Of a DNA stretch of 64,000 nucleotides, positions 26,188 through 33,855 are shown one piece after another. Numbering within the stretch: the first letter of the stretch is position 1; every line of letters starts with the position of its first letter. Made by a program: the position numbers and the translations under genes. This DNA is from Streptomyces sp. B93 (GTDB taxonomy: Bacteria; Actinomycetota; Actinomycetes; Streptomycetales; Streptomycetaceae): NCBI RefSeq assembly GCF_018070565.1, contig NZ_JAGPXL010000010.1, forward strand, positions 62,001 to 126,000. The letters are read 5' to 3'. The notes beneath the pieces were generated by a model that worked only from the letters and a program-made list of their open reading frames with translations, searched no databases and was not told the origin of the DNA.

Positions 26188-26208
26188 GGCGGGTGTACGT
26201 TCCCGGCC

Positions 26209-26232
26209 GAACGGAACGGCTCTGTTCCGTTC
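26209..26232. promoter_or_regulatory. TetR operator O2
   Basis: Perfect dyad with 9-bp arms, GAACGGAAC at 26209-26217 and its complement at 26224-26232, separated by 6 bases. It shares the core ACGGAAC-N6-GTTCCGT with O1 and ends 29 bases before the MFS start, where it would block transcription of the operon. Confidence 0.8.
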
Positions 26233-26261
26233 CGTAGCGGCGCGGTGCGAGAGGGGCCCGG

Positions 26262-27596
26262 ATGGCCGTGGAGACGGAGGACCCGACGCCGGCCACGGCC
26301 GACGGCGCCGGGCGGGAGGCCCGCACCGTGCTGGCGCTGCTCGCGCTGTTCATCGTCATCAACGCCGCCGACAAGGCGGTCCTGGGGCTGACCGCCGACC
26401 CGATCAAGGACGAACTCGGCCTCACGGCTACCGAGTTCGGGATCATCGCCAGCAGCTTCTATCTGCTGTTCAGCCTCTCCGCGGTCTCGGTCGGCTTCCT
26501 CGGCGACCGGATCCGCCCCCGGCCCCTGCTCGCCGTACTCGCCCTGGTGTGGGCGGCGGCACAGCTGCCGATCCTCCTGCCCGCCGCCGGATTCGGCGCG
26601 CTGGTCGCCACCCGGGTGGTGCTCGGCGCGGGCGAGGGGCCGGGCTACCCGCTGGCCAACTACACCGCGTTCACCTGGTTTCCCGCCGGTCGCCGCGCCC
26701 TGCCCTCGGCGGTCGTCGTCGCGGGCGGCGCGGGGGGCACCGTCCTCGCCGCACCGCTGGTCGTCCTGGTCAGCGACACCTTCGGCTGGCGGGCCGCGTT
26801 CGGCCTGCTCGGCGCGGCGGGCCTGGTGTGGACCCTGTGCTGGCTGCGGTACGGCGGGGGCGGCCCGCACCGCGTCCAGCTGGGACCGGCGGTCCCGAAG
26901 GACGCGGGCGCCGACGTACCGGCCACCGTGCCCTTCTGGCGGATCGTCACCACCGGCACCTGGCTCGGCGCCACCCTCTCCACCTTCGCCGTCATGTGGA
27001 CGCTCGCCCTCGGCTTCGCCTGGCTGCCGCTCTACCTGGAGGAACAGGCCGGGTTCAGCGAAGCGGCCGTCAGCGGCATCGTCGGCCTGCCCGCGCTGGC
27101 CATGGCCGTCCTGGTCCTCACCGCCGGAGCCGTCGCGCACCGGCTGCTGCGGAGGGGGGTGACCGCCCGGGTCGCACAGGGACTGCTCGGCGCCACACTG
27201 CCACTGCTCGCCGGCGTCAGTCTGCTGCTCGCGACCCGGGTCGGCCCCGCCGCCCTGCTGCTGCCGCTGCTCGTGCTGGCGTTCTCCGCGGGCAACGGCC
27301 AGACCCCGCTGACCAACGCCGCCCTCGCCGACATCTGCCCGCCCGCCCGGCGCAGCGCCGCCCTCGGCCTGTCCTACGCCCTCGCCGCCCTCTCCAGCCT
27401 GCTCGCCCCCTACGTCACCGGCCGCATCATCGACGCCGCGCCCAGCGAGACCGTCGGCTACGGCCGCGCCTTCGACCTGGCCGCCTGGCTGCTGATCGGC
27501 GGCGCCCTGATCGCCGCGCTGCTGATCCGCCCCGACCGGGACGCCCGCACCCTGCTGTCCGCCGACCCGGGGCGGACCGACCCAGTCAAGGAGTGA
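26262..27596 (+). CDS. MFS transporter
   Basis: A 444-aa polytopic transporter with about 12 membrane segments. The loop 2-3 motif GFLGDRIRPRPLL (G-x3-D-R-x-R) near 85 and GAGEGPGYPLANYTAFTWFP near 130 point to the anion:cation symporter-type MFS carriers for organic acids. A thiolase and acyl-CoA synthetase follow, so it probably imports a carboxylic acid that is then activated to CoA. GAGAGG lies 7 bases before ATG. It is the first gene of a four-gene operon under the two TetR operators. Confidence 0.88.
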   Translation: MAVETEDPTPATADGAGREARTVLALLALFIVINAADKAVLGLTADPIKDELGLTATEFGIIASSFYLLFSLSAVSVGFLGDRIRPRPLLAVLALVWAAAQLPILLPAAGFGALVATRVVLGAGEGPGYPLANYTAFTWFPAGRRALPSAVVVAGGAGGTVLAAPLVVLVSDTFGWRAAFGLLGAAGLVWTLCWLRYGGGGPHRVQLGPAVPKDAGADVPATVPFWRIVTTGTWLGATLSTFAVMWTLALGFAWLPLYLEEQAGFSEAAVSGIVGLPALAMAVLVLTAGAVAHRLLRRGVTARVAQGLLGATLPLLAGVSLLLATRVGPAALLLPLLVLAFSAGNGQTPLTNAALADICPPARRSAALGLSYALAALSSLLAPYVTGRIIDAAPSETVGYGRAFDLAAWLLIGGALIAALLIRPDRDARTLLSADPGRTDPVKE

Positions 27597-27599
27597 CCG

Positions 27600-28772
27600 A
27601 TGCCCGCAGACATCGCCGTCGTCCACGGGGCCCGCACCCCGATCGGCCGCCACCGGGGCGCCCTCGCCGCCGCCCCCGCCCACCGGCTCGGCGCGCTGGT
27701 GATCCGCGAGACCGTCGTCCGGGCCGGGATGCGGCTCGGCGCCGTCGACGAGGTCGTCCTCGGCTGTGTCGGACAGGTGGGCCCGGAGGCGTTCAACGCC
27801 CGCCGGGCCGCGCTGACCGCCGGGCTGCCGGTGCGGACGCCCGCGTACAACGTCAACCGGCTGTGCGGCTCCGGACTCCAGGCCGTCCGGTCGGCCGCGC
27901 AGAGCCTCATGTGCGGCGCCGCCGACGTGGTCGTGGCGGGCGGCAACGAGTCGATGACCCGGCAGCCCCGGCTCGACTACACCGCCCACGCCCCCGACGA
28001 ACTCGTCGGAGACCCGGTGATCGACGGCACCCTCTCCCTGGTCACCGACCCGTTCGGGCACTACCCGATGGGCATGACCGGCGAGATCGTCGCGGACCGG
28101 TACGGCATCTCCCGCGACCGGCAGGACCGCTGGGCCGCCGAGAGCCAGCGCCGGGCCGCCGCCGCGCTCGAGGCGGGCCGGTTCGAGGCGCAGATCGTGC
28201 CGGTCGCCACCCCGGACGGCGTCGTCGACCGCGACGAACACCCCCGCCCCGGCACCACCGTGGAGAAGCTGGCGACCCTGCGGACCGTGTTCACCGAGAA
28301 CGGCACCGTCACCGCCGGGAACTCCGCGGGCATCAACGACGGCGCCGCCGCCGTCCTGCTGACGCGGGCCGCCGACGCCGGCACCACCCCGCTCTGCCTG
28401 CTGCGGGACACCGCCGTCACCGCCCTGGAACCGGAGATCATGGGCGTCGCCCCCGCCGACGCGATCCGCGTCCTGCTCCGGCGCAACGACCTCACCACCG
28501 ACGACATCGACGTCATCGAACTCAACGAGGCCTTCGCCGCCCAGGTGCTCGCCGTCCTCGACACCCTCAAACTCGACCCCGACCGGGTCAACCCCAACGG
28601 CGGCGCCATCGCCCTCGGCCACCCCGTCGGCGCCACCGGAGCGGTGCTGCTGCTCAAGGCAGCCCACGAACTGCGCCGCACCGGCGGCCGGTTCGGGGTG
28701 ATCGCGCTGTGCGTCGGCGGCGGTCAGGGCATCGCGGCACTGATCGAGAACCCCGGGGCGGGGGCCCGGTGA
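27600..28772 (+). CDS. Thiolase (acetyl-CoA acyltransferase)
   Basis: A 390-aa cytoplasmic thiolase that cleaves or forms 3-ketoacyl-CoA. The nucleophilic Cys is in NVNRLCGSGLQAV (near 87). NEAFAAQ near 310, GGAIALGHPVGATGA near 340 (His) and CVGGGQG near 375 (second Cys) complete the active site. Its place between a carboxylate transporter and an acyl-CoA synthetase suggests the degradative direction. It starts 4 bases after the MFS stop, and its stop shares an A with the next ATG. Confidence 0.93.
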   Translation: MPADIAVVHGARTPIGRHRGALAAAPAHRLGALVIRETVVRAGMRLGAVDEVVLGCVGQVGPEAFNARRAALTAGLPVRTPAYNVNRLCGSGLQAVRSAAQSLMCGAADVVVAGGNESMTRQPRLDYTAHAPDELVGDPVIDGTLSLVTDPFGHYPMGMTGEIVADRYGISRDRQDRWAAESQRRAAAALEAGRFEAQIVPVATPDGVVDRDEHPRPGTTVEKLATLRTVFTENGTVTAGNSAGINDGAAAVLLTRAADAGTTPLCLLRDTAVTALEPEIMGVAPADAIRVLLRRNDLTTDDIDVIELNEAFAAQVLAVLDTLKLDPDRVNPNGGAIALGHPVGATGAVLLLKAAHELRRTGGRFGVIALCVGGGQGIAALIENPGAGAR

Positions 28773-30688
28773 TGAACGACCACGCCTGGTACCCGCCACC
28801 GGAACTCGTCGAACACAGCAACATCACCGCCTTCTGCCGCCGCTACGGCGTCGACGGCGGCCACCGCGCCCTCCAGGCCCGCTCCGCCGCCGACCCCGCC
28901 TGGTTCTGGGAGCGCGCCGTCGTGGACCTCGGCATCGTCTGGCACGAGCCGCCGCGCCGCGTCCTCGACGACTCCGGCGGCATGGCGGCAACCCGCTGGT
29001 TCCCCGGCGCCCGCACCAACCTCGCCGACTCCTGCCTGGAACGCCATCTGCGGCAGGGCCACGGCACCGCGCCCGCCCTGCGCTTCGAACGAGAGGACGG
29101 CAGCCGGGGCGTCCTCACCTACGCCGAGACCGCCGCCCACAGCGCCCGGGTCGCGGGCGGGCTGCGCGCACTCGGCGTCGCGGAAGGGGACCGGGTGGCC
29201 TGCCATCTGCCGCCCGGCGCCGAGGCGTTCGTCCTCCTCTTCGCCTGCGCCCGGATCGGCGCCATCCTCGTGCCGCTGTTCTCCGGCTTCGGCGCCGGGG
29301 CCATCGCCCTCCGGCTCGCCGACGCCGGGGCCAAGGTCCTGGTGACGGCCGCCCACACCACCCGGCACGGACGCCGGTACGCCATGGCCCCCGTCGCCCG
29401 CGACGCCCTGCGCGGCGCGCCGGCCGTACGGCACCTGGTGGTGGTGGCGACGGCCGGGGACGACACGACGGCCACCTCCTGGGACGCCCTGTCCGCCGCC
29501 GACCCGGCCCCCGTCCGCTCCCTCCCCGCCGACGCGCCCTTCCTGCTGCTGCACACCTCCGGCACCACCGGCCGCCCCAAGGGCGCCGTGCACACCCACG
29601 GCGGCTTCCCGGCGCAGGTCGGCAGCGAGGTCCGCTACCACCTCGACGTCCACCGCCAGGACGTGGTGTGCTGGGTGACCGACCCCGGCTGGATCATGTT
29701 CCCGCTCGTCGCGATCGGCGCCACCCTCGCCGGGGCGAGCGTCCTGGCGTACGAGGGCGCGGTCGACCATCCCGACGCCGGGCGGCTGTGGCGGCTCCTC
29801 GCCGACCACGGCGTCACCGTCTTCGGCAGCTCGCCCAGCCTGTCCAGGGCCCTGATGGACCGGGCGCCCGCCGTGCCCGCCGCGCCCGGCTCGCTGAGGA
29901 TCCTGGCCTCCACCGGGGAGCCGTGGACCGAGGAGGCCTGGCACTGGTACTCCGCCTCCTTCGGCGGCAAACGCTGCCCCGTCGTCAACATCTGCGGCGG
30001 CACCGAGGCCGGCGGCTCCCTGCTCGCCTCCGCGCCGACCGTGCCCCAGTCACCCGGCGGCTTCGCCGGGCCCTGCCTCGGCATCGACGCGGTGATCGAG
30101 GACGGCACGGGCGCCGAGCCGCCCGAGGGCGTGCCCGGGGAACTGGTGGTGCGCCGCCCCTGGCCCGGCATGACCCGGGGGCTGTGGGGGTCACGCGACC
30201 GCTTCACCGAGACCTACTTCGCCCGCCGGCCGGGCCGCTGGTCGCACGGCGACCTGGTCTCCCGCAGGGGCGGGGAGTGGTTCGTGCACGGCCGCCTCGA
30301 CGACGTCATCAAGGTCGCAGGGAAGCGCCTCGGGCCCGCCGAGGCCGAGGACGCCGTCGTCACCGACCCGGCCGTCGCCGAGGCCGCCGCCGTCGGCGTC
30401 CCGCACCCGGTCAAGGGCGAGGCGCTGTGGTGCTTCGCGGTCGCCGCCCCCGGCCACACCCTCGGCCCCGCCGACGCCGACCGGATCACCGCCCGCGTCG
30501 CCGACGCCCTGGGCCCCGCCTTCCGCCCCGCCCGGGTCGTCGCCGTGCCCGAACTCCCCAGGACCCGCAACGGCAAGACCGTACGCCGTCTGCTGAAGGC
30601 CCTGGCCACTGGCACCGACCCCGGCGACCTGTCCACCCTCGCCAACCCGGGCTGCCTGGACACGATCCGCGCGGCGCTGACCGCCTGA
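28772..30688 (+). CDS. Acyl-CoA synthetase (acetyl/acetoacetyl-CoA synthetase-like)
   Basis: A 638-aa AMP-forming acid:CoA ligase. The N-terminal cap with SNITAFCRRYG and WFPGARTNLADSCLERH is typical of the acetyl/propionyl/acetoacetyl-CoA synthetase group. The P-loop is LLHTSGTTGRPKGAVHTHGG (about 253-272). Later come CGGTEAGGS, the hinge GRWSHGDL, GRLDDVIKVAGKRLGPAE and the catalytic lysine in LPRTRNGKTVRR. A short or branched carboxylic acid is the likely substrate. Translation is coupled to the thiolase through an ATGA-like overlap. Confidence 0.92.
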   Translation: MNDHAWYPPPELVEHSNITAFCRRYGVDGGHRALQARSAADPAWFWERAVVDLGIVWHEPPRRVLDDSGGMAATRWFPGARTNLADSCLERHLRQGHGTAPALRFEREDGSRGVLTYAETAAHSARVAGGLRALGVAEGDRVACHLPPGAEAFVLLFACARIGAILVPLFSGFGAGAIALRLADAGAKVLVTAAHTTRHGRRYAMAPVARDALRGAPAVRHLVVVATAGDDTTATSWDALSAADPAPVRSLPADAPFLLLHTSGTTGRPKGAVHTHGGFPAQVGSEVRYHLDVHRQDVVCWVTDPGWIMFPLVAIGATLAGASVLAYEGAVDHPDAGRLWRLLADHGVTVFGSSPSLSRALMDRAPAVPAAPGSLRILASTGEPWTEEAWHWYSASFGGKRCPVVNICGGTEAGGSLLASAPTVPQSPGGFAGPCLGIDAVIEDGTGAEPPEGVPGELVVRRPWPGMTRGLWGSRDRFTETYFARRPGRWSHGDLVSRRGGEWFVHGRLDDVIKVAGKRLGPAEAEDAVVTDPAVAEAAAVGVPHPVKGEALWCFAVAAPGHTLGPADADRITARVADALGPAFRPARVVAVPELPRTRNGKTVRRLLKALATGTDPGDLSTLANPGCLDTIRAALTA

Positions 30689-30704
30689 CACCCAAGGGAG
30701 ACCC

Positions 30705-31583
30705 ATGCCCACCGTCGACATCCTGCTGCCCGGGTTCGCCATCGACACCGACCAGGGGTACCCCGCCTTCTGCGGGGTGTTCCTGGTGCGCGGGGCGGAC
30801 GACACCGGACGGCCCCGGAACATCCTCGTGGACGCCGCGCACGTCGGGCGCCGCCCCTTCCTGTGGGACGCGCTCGCCGCACACGGCCTGACGGCCGACG
30901 ACATCGACACCGTCGTCCTGACGCACGCGCACTGGGACCACGTACAGAACATCGACCTGTTCCCGGCCGCCACCCTCGTCCTGCACGCCGACGAGCGGCG
31001 CTACGCCCACACCCCGCACGCCAACGACTGGGCGACGCCCGCCTGGACGGGGCTGCTGCTGGAGCAGCTGCGGGTGCGGGAGGTCGTGGACGGGGAGGAG
31101 ATCGTCCCCGGCGTCGCGGTGATCGCGCTGCCCGGACACTCCCCGGGCAGCATCGGGGTGACCGTGGCCACCGACGCCGGGACCGCCACCATCACCGGCG
31201 ACGCGCTGCACTTCGCGTACGTCGCCCGCACCCGCCGCAACCCGCTGGTGTTCTGGGACGCCGACGCCGCCACCCGCAGCATCGAACGGGTGCTGGCCGT
31301 GTCCGACGTGATCTACCCGGGCCACGACCGCCCGTTCCGCCTCACCGCGGACGGCGGCATCGACTACCTGGCGGACTTCGCGCTCACCCTCACCGGACTG
31401 CGCCCCGACACCGAGGGCCTGACCTTCGCCGACGGCTCGGCGCGGCCCGTGTGGGTCATGCCGGGCATCGGCGAACAGCGCGCCCTGTACGACAAGAACG
31501 CCGACGTCATCCGGCGCCGCATCAGGAACGTGCCCCGGGTGGTGGGTCCAGGGCGGCCAGGATCCGGTGCAGGGAGCCGTTGA
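30705..31583 (+). CDS. Metallo-beta-lactamase-fold hydrolase
   Basis: A 292-aa enzyme with the two-metal motif THAHWDH (HxHxDH) near 72-78, LPGHSPGS (His) near 145, TGDALHFAY (Asp) near 168 and YPGHDRPF (His) near 205. The fold covers lactonases, thioesterases and glyoxalase II-like enzymes. Fourth in the TetR-controlled operon, it might hydrolyse a thioester or lactone of the pathway. Its last 20 codons run into the thioesterase gene of the opposite strand, a 62-base overlap. That suggests the natural end was lost where the two gene sets meet. Confidence 0.87.
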   Translation: MPTVDILLPGFAIDTDQGYPAFCGVFLVRGADDTGRPRNILVDAAHVGRRPFLWDALAAHGLTADDIDTVVLTHAHWDHVQNIDLFPAATLVLHADERRYAHTPHANDWATPAWTGLLLEQLRVREVVDGEEIVPGVAVIALPGHSPGSIGVTVATDAGTATITGDALHFAYVARTRRNPLVFWDADAATRSIERVLAVSDVIYPGHDRPFRLTADGGIDYLADFALTLTGLRPDTEGLTFADGSARPVWVMPGIGEQRALYDKNADVIRRRIRNVPRVVGPGRPGSGAGSR

Positions 31584-32328
31584 ACCGGTCGAAGAACGGC
31601 ACCGGTGCCTCGCGCGGGAAGAAGTGGCCGCCGGGCACGCACGCCATCCGGAAGTCGCGCGCGTAGCGGCCCCAGGCGCGCACCCCCGCCGGGTCGACCA
31701 GCCGGTCGTCGGTGCCCGCGAAGGCCTCCACCCGCACCGGCAGCCGGGTCCGTTCGTCGTCCGGGTCCGGCAGCCCGGCCCGCCGGTGGCTGGCGCAGAT
31801 CCGCAGGTCGTCCCGGACGATCGGCAGCAGCGCCCGCAGCCAGTCGTCCCGGTCCAGGAACCGCGGGTCGAGGCCGCCGAAACCCACCAGGGCACGGGCC
31901 AGTTCGGCGTCGCCGTAGCGGTCCGGCGCGGGCAGCGTCGGCGTGCGGTGCGGTGCCGCGTAGGCCCCGAGGAACACCGCCTCGGGGCCCCGGCCCCCCT
32001 CCCGCAGCCGGGCCGCCGCCAGCGCGAACGCCAGCAGCGCACCCATGCTGTGCCCGTACGCCGCCCAAGGGCGCTCGTCGAGCAGCGGGGCCAGCTCGCG
32101 GCCGAGCGCCGACACCGCCTCCCCGGCGTCGGAGAACCGCGGCTCCCGGAAGCGGGCCTCCCGGCCGGGCAACTGCACCGGCAGCACCTCCACCCCGGGC
32201 GGGACCCGGCCCGCCCAGGAGGCGTAGAACGACGCCCCGCCGCCCGCGTGGTGGAAGCAGAACAGCCGCAGCCGGGCGTCCGCGCGGGGCGTCCGGCCGA
32301 GGCAGGACACCGGGGCCGAAGTGGTCAT
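31522..32328 (-). CDS. Type II thioesterase
   Basis: A 268-aa alpha/beta hydrolase of the editing-thioesterase type that removes wrong or stalled acyl groups from carrier proteins. LRLFCFHHAGGGASFYASW opens the protein, AYGHSMGAL carries the nucleophilic Ser near 99, and Asp (FAGTDDRLV) and His (VPGGHFFPRE) complete the triad. It is the last gene of the polyketide operon; its ATG overlaps the preceding stop by 4 bases. In this cluster it would serve the two free ACPs or the KS-AT-ACP module. Confidence 0.92.
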   Translation of the reverse strand: MTTSAPVSCLGRTPRADARLRLFCFHHAGGGASFYASWAGRVPPGVEVLPVQLPGREARFREPRFSDAGEAVSALGRELAPLLDERPWAAYGHSMGALLAFALAAARLREGGRGPEAVFLGAYAAPHRTPTLPAPDRYGDAELARALVGFGGLDPRFLDRDDWLRALLPIVRDDLRICASHRRAGLPDPDDERTRLPVRVEAFAGTDDRLVDPAGVRAWGRYARDFRMACVPGGHFFPREAPVPFFDRFNGSLHRILAALDPPPGARS

Positions 32329-33434
32329 ACGGCCGCTCCCGCGGGCGCCCCGGCCAGCCGTCGCCGCAACCGCAGCGCCCGCACCCGGGCGGACGCCGCC
32401 CGGCGCACCCCGCCCGCCGTACCGGCCGACCGCAGCGCCTGCGCCAGCAGCCACAGCCGGGTCTCGGCGGCCCGCTCCGGCGCCGCGCCGAGCACGTCGT
32501 TCTCCACCAGCCGCAGCCGGGGCACCGTCCGCCGCAGCAGCTCGGCGTCCGCGTACGGCGCCACCTTGTCGCCACGGCTCGCCACATAGGCGACCGGGGC
32601 GCGCAGCCCGGCCAGTTCGTCGTCCGTCAGCGCCCAGTCCCCGAGCGCCGCCGGGAGCCGGTCCACCGGCGTCCGTGTCACATGGGAGAGCGTGAGCCGC
32701 ACCAGCCGGGGCGGCGGGGCACCCTCCGCGAGCCGGGTGAACAGGTCACGGACCGGGGCGCCGACGGTGACCAGGCCCCGTACCCGGTCGTCGGTGAGCG
32801 CGTGCCGCAGCGCCAGATGGCCGCCGAGGCTCAGCCCCACCACACAGGTGCGGGAGGCGTCCGCGGCGCGGCCGAGCAGGTCCAGCAGAGAGGTGAGCAT
32901 CCCGGTGCTGTCCCTTCCGTAGGTGAGGGAGTTCTCCCCGACGCCGGGCAGCTCGGTGACCACCACGGCCGCGCCGAGGCGGCCCGCGTCCGCGAGGACG
33001 GGCGCCCACTGCTCCTTCGTACCGGTGAGGCCGCCGACGACGAGGACGAGCGGCAGCCGTTCACGGTGGGAGAGACCGGCCGCCCAGCAGGCGAAGCCCG
33101 CGTCGCCGTGCGGCAGGTCGAGGCGGGAGATGCCGCGCACCCGCTTGCGCCAGCGGTCGAAGGCCGCCACCGACGCGTCCTGGGCGGCCTGCCGCGCCGG
33201 GCCGTCGACGTAGGGGAAGCGGGCCATCGCGTAGGCGCGGACGGCGTCCAGGTCCCGGCCGCGGGCCTCGGCCGCCCTGGCCAGCGAGGACCACTCGTGG
33301 GTCCAGGTGCCGGGGCCCTCGTCCTTGGGATCGTCGGTGAGGCGGTGCGCCAGCCGGTGCAGGACGTCCCCGGGCACGCCCTGCGCGTGCGCGTGCGGCA
33401 GCGCGAACCTCAGCAGTTCCGGATGCGGGATCAC
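32325..33434 (-). CDS. Alpha/beta hydrolase (FrsA-like)
   Basis: A 369-aa protein. A helical N-terminal extension of about 125 residues precedes an alpha/beta-hydrolase core, with the oxyanion region LVLVVGGLTGTKEQW near 130, ELPGVGEN near 160, and the nucleophile elbow VVGLSLGGHLAL near 197. This layout resembles the FrsA/DUF1100 group. Tetronate clusters carry an alpha/beta hydrolase that eliminates acetate during ring modification, but I cannot say that this is that enzyme. It is linked by ATGA overlaps to the 62-aa gene upstream and the thioesterase downstream. Confidence 0.8.
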   Translation of the reverse strand: MIPHPELLRFALPHAHAQGVPGDVLHRLAHRLTDDPKDEGPGTWTHEWSSLARAAEARGRDLDAVRAYAMARFPYVDGPARQAAQDASVAAFDRWRKRVRGISRLDLPHGDAGFACWAAGLSHRERLPLVLVVGGLTGTKEQWAPVLADAGRLGAAVVVTELPGVGENSLTYGRDSTGMLTSLLDLLGRAADASRTCVVGLSLGGHLALRHALTDDRVRGLVTVGAPVRDLFTRLAEGAPPPRLVRLTLSHVTRTPVDRLPAALGDWALTDDELAGLRAPVAYVASRGDKVAPYADAELLRRTVPRLRLVENDVLGAAPERAAETRLWLLAQALRSAGTAGGVRRAASARVRALRLRRRLAGAPAGAAV

Positions 33435-33619
33435 CGGGCGGCTCCCTGCTGCTCGGGGACGGGCTCGGCGCGCTCCTCGACGGGCTCCTCGACGCGCTCA
33501 TCGGGGGTGCGCCCGGTGAGGAGCCTGCCGAGCCGGGCGGGCAGCACCACGTCCAGCTGGGTGTCCAGGAACAGCGCGTGGAAGTGCACACAGGCGCCGT
33601 CGGCCGGTCGCTCGGTCAT
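33431..33619 (-). CDS. 62-aa hypothetical protein within the PKS operon
   Basis: A small gene held in the operon by 4-base overlaps at both ends (33616-33619 with the ACP and 33431-33434 with the hydrolase). That arrangement makes it real despite its size. The N-terminal half contains CVHFHALFLDTQLDVVLPARLG and the C-terminal 25 residues are Glu/Pro-rich and probably disordered. I recognise no family. A conserved position between an ACP and a hydrolase suggests an accessory or docking role. Confidence 0.65.
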   Translation of the reverse strand: MTERPADGACVHFHALFLDTQLDVVLPARLGRLLTGRTPDERVEEPVEERAEPVPEQQGAAR

Positions 33620-33855
33620 CGGCCCGCCACCGCCTCGTACAGCTGGCGGAAGGTCCGCGCGGTGAGCAGGTCGGCGACCGGGACGCGCTGCCCGGACAGG
33701 CTCTCCACGACGGTCACCAGGCGCAGCAGCAGCACCGAGTCCCAGTCGGGGAAGTCGTCCAGCGGCCGGTCGAGGTCGTCGGCGTCGACGTACAGGCCGA
33801 GTTCCTCCTGGAGCAGGGTGCGAAAGCCGGTGGCGTCGGCGAGGGCGGTGGTCAT
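33616..33855 (-). CDS. Free acyl carrier protein (partner of FkbH-like enzyme)
   Basis: A 79-aa four-helix carrier protein. Ser40 in FPDWDSVLLLRL is the phosphopantetheine site. It lies directly after the FkbH-like gene with an ATGA overlap, as glyceryl-ACP partners do in tetronate and methoxymalonyl systems. It is therefore expected to carry a three-carbon glyceryl unit derived from 1,3-bisphosphoglycerate. The phosphopantetheinyl transferase at 42707 could activate it. Confidence 0.9.
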   Translation of the reverse strand: MTTALADATGFRTLLQEELGLYVDADDLDRPLDDFPDWDSVLLLRLVTVVESLSGQRVPVADLLTARTFRQLYEAVAGR

